A stretch of DNA of 22,638 nucleotides from CAYLZN01 sp964387935 (GTDB taxonomy: Bacteria; Acidobacteriota; Vicinamibacteria; Vicinamibacterales; JAFNAJ01), in assembly GCA_964387935.1 (NCBI GenBank), contig CAYLZN010000061.1, positions 1-22,638 of the forward strand, given 5' to 3'. Below are positions 22,514-22,638 of the stretch, one piece after another (within the stretch, counting starts at the first letter, position 1; each line of letters starts with the position of its first letter). A program made the translations under genes and the position numbers. The notes beneath the pieces were generated by a model. It had not been told where the DNA came from and did no database searches. It saw only the letters and a program-made list of their open reading frames with translations.

Positions 22514-22638
22514 CGCTCCTGCTCGATACGCACGCGTTCCTCTGGTTCGTCACCGGGGACGCGCGCCTGAGCCGCGCCTCGCGGGCGGCGCTCGAGCGCG
22601 AGGGCGCCCGCCTCTGTGTCAGCGCGGCCAGCGTGTGG
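22510..22638 (+). CDS. vapC: VapC-family PIN-domain toxin, cut by the right edge
   Basis: The first 43 codons are present from a GTG at 22510. The start, LLLDTHAFLWF, carries the first PIN active-site Asp (residue 6) and is typical of the PIN subfamily whose members continue with SAASVWEIAIK; the window ends within that motif (SAASVW). It is translationally coupled to the antitoxin by a GTGA overlap. The remaining acidic residues lie outside the window, so intactness cannot be judged. Confidence 0.85.
   Translation, partial: MTLLLDTHAFLWFVTGDARLSRASRAALEREGARLCVSAASVW

Noticed and set aside
1..22638. CRISPR array, tRNA or rRNA genes
   Set aside because: No regularly spaced repeats and no tRNA/rRNA-like sequence were seen.

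Overview
The window is GC-rich bacterial DNA that looks like Acidobacteriota, most likely the Vicinamibacteria (subgroup 6) type. This is inferred from gene content: a PEP-CTERM protein, a very large Tricorn-type S41 protease, a hybrid two-component regulator with two Reg_prop propellers and an AraC output, a DUF3011 protein, many exported proteins, and several decayed Uma2/nucleotidyltransferase/toxin-antitoxin modules. Strong GC bias opens long spurious frames in every phase; calls rest on family motifs, signal peptides and start context.

Left part (1-5111). A SpoIIE/RsbU-type phosphatase fragment runs off the left edge (minus strand). A VapBC toxin-antitoxin pair (minus) follows, then an exported TAP-like alpha/beta hydrolase (plus) convergent with a C-type-lectin-like PEP-CTERM protein (minus). 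The PEP-CTERM gene has a good sigma-54 promoter match (GG-N10-GC) and a perfect 8+8 bp inverted repeat about 100 bp upstream, as expected of an enhancer-dependent PEP-CTERM regulon. A stand-alone flavoprotein related to the N-terminal domain of SelD fusions is transcribed divergently from it.

Middle (5112-10799). An exported SAM-dependent methyltransferase is followed by a decayed patch (6016-6814): two 47-bp direct repeats (41/47 identical, hairpin-forming) bracket a remnant of a WD40-like/TolB-type protein and a broken nucleotidyltransferase gene that contains a 10-N assembly gap. Next come the Tricorn-like protease and a Uma2 pseudogene with an internal deletion and frame change.

Right part (10800-22638). 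A 1425-residue hybrid two-component regulator precedes seven tightly spaced same-strand genes (15241-22140), probably one operon: a GlsB/YeaQ stress membrane protein, a DUF3011 protein, an orphan family-3 solute-binding protein, a ricin-B-type lectin, an exported Cys-rich protein with kinase-like motifs, a YcbB-type L,D-transpeptidase fused to an N-terminal membrane domain, and a PliG-like lysozyme inhibitor. Nearly all products are exported or membrane-bound, which suggests a cell-envelope remodelling/protection locus, possibly controlled by the adjacent sensor. This operon, and the kinase-like protein in particular, is the best candidate here for an undescribed system. A second VapBC pair starts at the right edge.

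Several genes lacking a Shine-Dalgarno sequence have a TANNNT box only 6-9 nt before the start codon (6315, 6858, 10272, 22280), suggesting leaderless transcripts, whereas 3588, 5224, 15241, 15532 and 16172 have clear Shine-Dalgarno sequences.
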